From contig CAKRNG010000012.1 of the NCBI GenBank assembly GCA_934370925.1, positions 1 to 62,489 of the forward strand: a stretch of 62,489 nucleotides of DNA, read 5' to 3'. The DNA comes from an uncultured Lacticaseibacillus sp. GTDB taxonomy: Bacteria; Bacillota; Bacilli; Lactobacillales; Lactobacillaceae. This document shows positions 62,031 through 62,489 of this stretch, piece by piece. A program made the position numbers and the translations under genes. Numbering within the stretch: the first letter of the stretch is position 1; each line of letters opens with the position of its first letter. A model generated the notes under the pieces. It saw only the letters and a list, made by a program, of their open reading frames with translations. It did no database searches and was not told the origin of the DNA.

Positions 62031-62210
62031 TGTGGGTGCCTCCTAAATATTACTTTTAGTATACAGAAAGTAATGGGTAAAAACATCAGGGTTAGAGGAA
62101 ATGTTACGTTTGTTTTGCTATTTTCCGTTATCTTCAGTGAATAATATGAACAAATAACAGAAATTGCGGGTTAACCAAGAGACGGAATGAAAAGCTCCTG
62201 GACGCCCCGC
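62031..62210. other. Upstream region of the YslB-like gene
   Basis: Probably holds the promoter of the minus-strand gene (A+T-rich, 62040-62165). No gene seen. Confidence 0.35.
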
Positions 62211-62489
62211 TACGCCCTGTTCATAGTCGGGCTACGTGACCCAGAAGATTCCGGTTAACCCGAAAATGGCGCCGGGGGAAGTACACCCCTCTACCATTTT
62301 CACGTTAATCCTCATCTTCTCCCGGGTCACTACGCCCTGTTCATAGTCGGGCTACGTGACCCAGAAGATTCCGGTTAACCCGAAAATGGCGCGGGGGGAA
62401 GTACACCCCTCTACCATTTTCACGTTAATCCTCATCTTCTCCCGGGTCACTACGCCCTGTTCATAGTCGGGCTACGTGACCCAGAAGAT
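62211..62489. repeat. 120-bp tandem repeats, each unit a large hairpin
   Basis: Units 62211-62330 and 62331-62450 are identical apart from one base near the centre (GCGCCGGGGG/GCGCGGGGGG), and a third begins at 62451 and runs off the window. Within a unit GTGACCC pairs with GGGTCAC, AGAAGAT with ATCTTCT, GAAAATGG with CCATTTTC and GGGG with CCCC, in nested order. Confidence 0.92.

Noticed and set aside
62211..62489. CRISPR array
   Set aside because: The units are contiguous identical 120-bp repeats without spacers, and no cas gene is present.

Overview
The window reads as chromosomal DNA of a member of the Lactobacillaceae (Firmicutes). The reasons are strong AGGAGG-type ribosome sites, several TTG/GTG starts, rho-independent terminators, T-box leaders, a gene order zapA-cvpA-mutS2-trxA-yslB, and a secreted protease with a KxYKxGKxW signal and a sortase-type C-terminus. 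By eye the base composition is fairly high for the family (about half G+C). The genus cannot be fixed from the sequence alone. No rRNA, phage, transposase or CRISPR array is visible.

Layout. 1-5.1 kb: glyA, then a cyclic-di-GMP group (EAL protein, polysaccharide deacetylase lipoprotein, membrane GGDEF protein). 5.2-5.9 kb: a higBA toxin-antitoxin pair whose toxin is frameshifted. 6.0-9.2 kb: a polar amino-acid ABC transporter behind a strong promoter and a possible Cys-containing leader ORF. 9.4-10.3 kb: mazEF with heptamer repeats at the transcription start. 10.4-14 kb: folD and an ABC-2-type exporter pair. 14.1-14.9 kb: a MetQ-like protein that has lost its export signal. 15.7-22.8 kb: a very large S8 protease broken by one nonsense codon in its secretion leader. 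22.9-24.3 kb: antitoxin remnants and small proteins. 24.5-28.8 kb: DMT exporter, fluoride riboswitch with two fluC genes, secreted small protein, a fluC fragment, prolyl aminopeptidase, unknown protein. 29-32 kb: metY and a MetE-like methyltransferase, the latter behind a T-box. 32-35 kb: a structured gene-less stretch, mntR, zwf. 35.2-38.9 kb: GntR/YtrA-type regulator with an ABC transporter and three membrane proteins. 39-44 kb: UPF0340 protein, VanZ-like protein, orphan aromatic-amino-acid-type binding protein, dapF, two small membrane proteins. 44-47 kb: trpXYZ. 47.2-51.3 kb: SprT-like protein and a T-box-controlled operon of two isocitrate-lyase/PEP-mutase superfamily proteins plus an MFS transporter. 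51.8-56.5 kb: tRNA-Leu, HTH/membrane pair, ECF S-component, cold-shock protein, APC permease. 56.7-62 kb: tpx, zapA, cvpA, mutS2, trxA, yslB. The window ends inside an array of 120-bp tandem repeats.

Two things stand out. First, amino-acid transport is controlled by short leader peptides that look like classical attenuators: a 19-residue peptide with four Tyr codons precedes the orphan binding protein at 40.3-41.3 kb, and a 16-residue peptide with two adjacent Trp codons precedes trpXYZ. Each is followed by mutually exclusive hairpins and a terminator. The orphan binding protein has no permease or ATPase beside it and could share TrpY/TrpZ, so one transporter core may serve two substrates under two separate sensors. 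Second, a dispersed intergenic palindromic element (about 160 bp, or 280 bp in a long form) occurs at eight near-complete sites and three remnants, with two further hairpin relatives. Its imperfect terminal inverted repeats and compensatory stem changes suggest a MITE-like element under selection to keep its fold.
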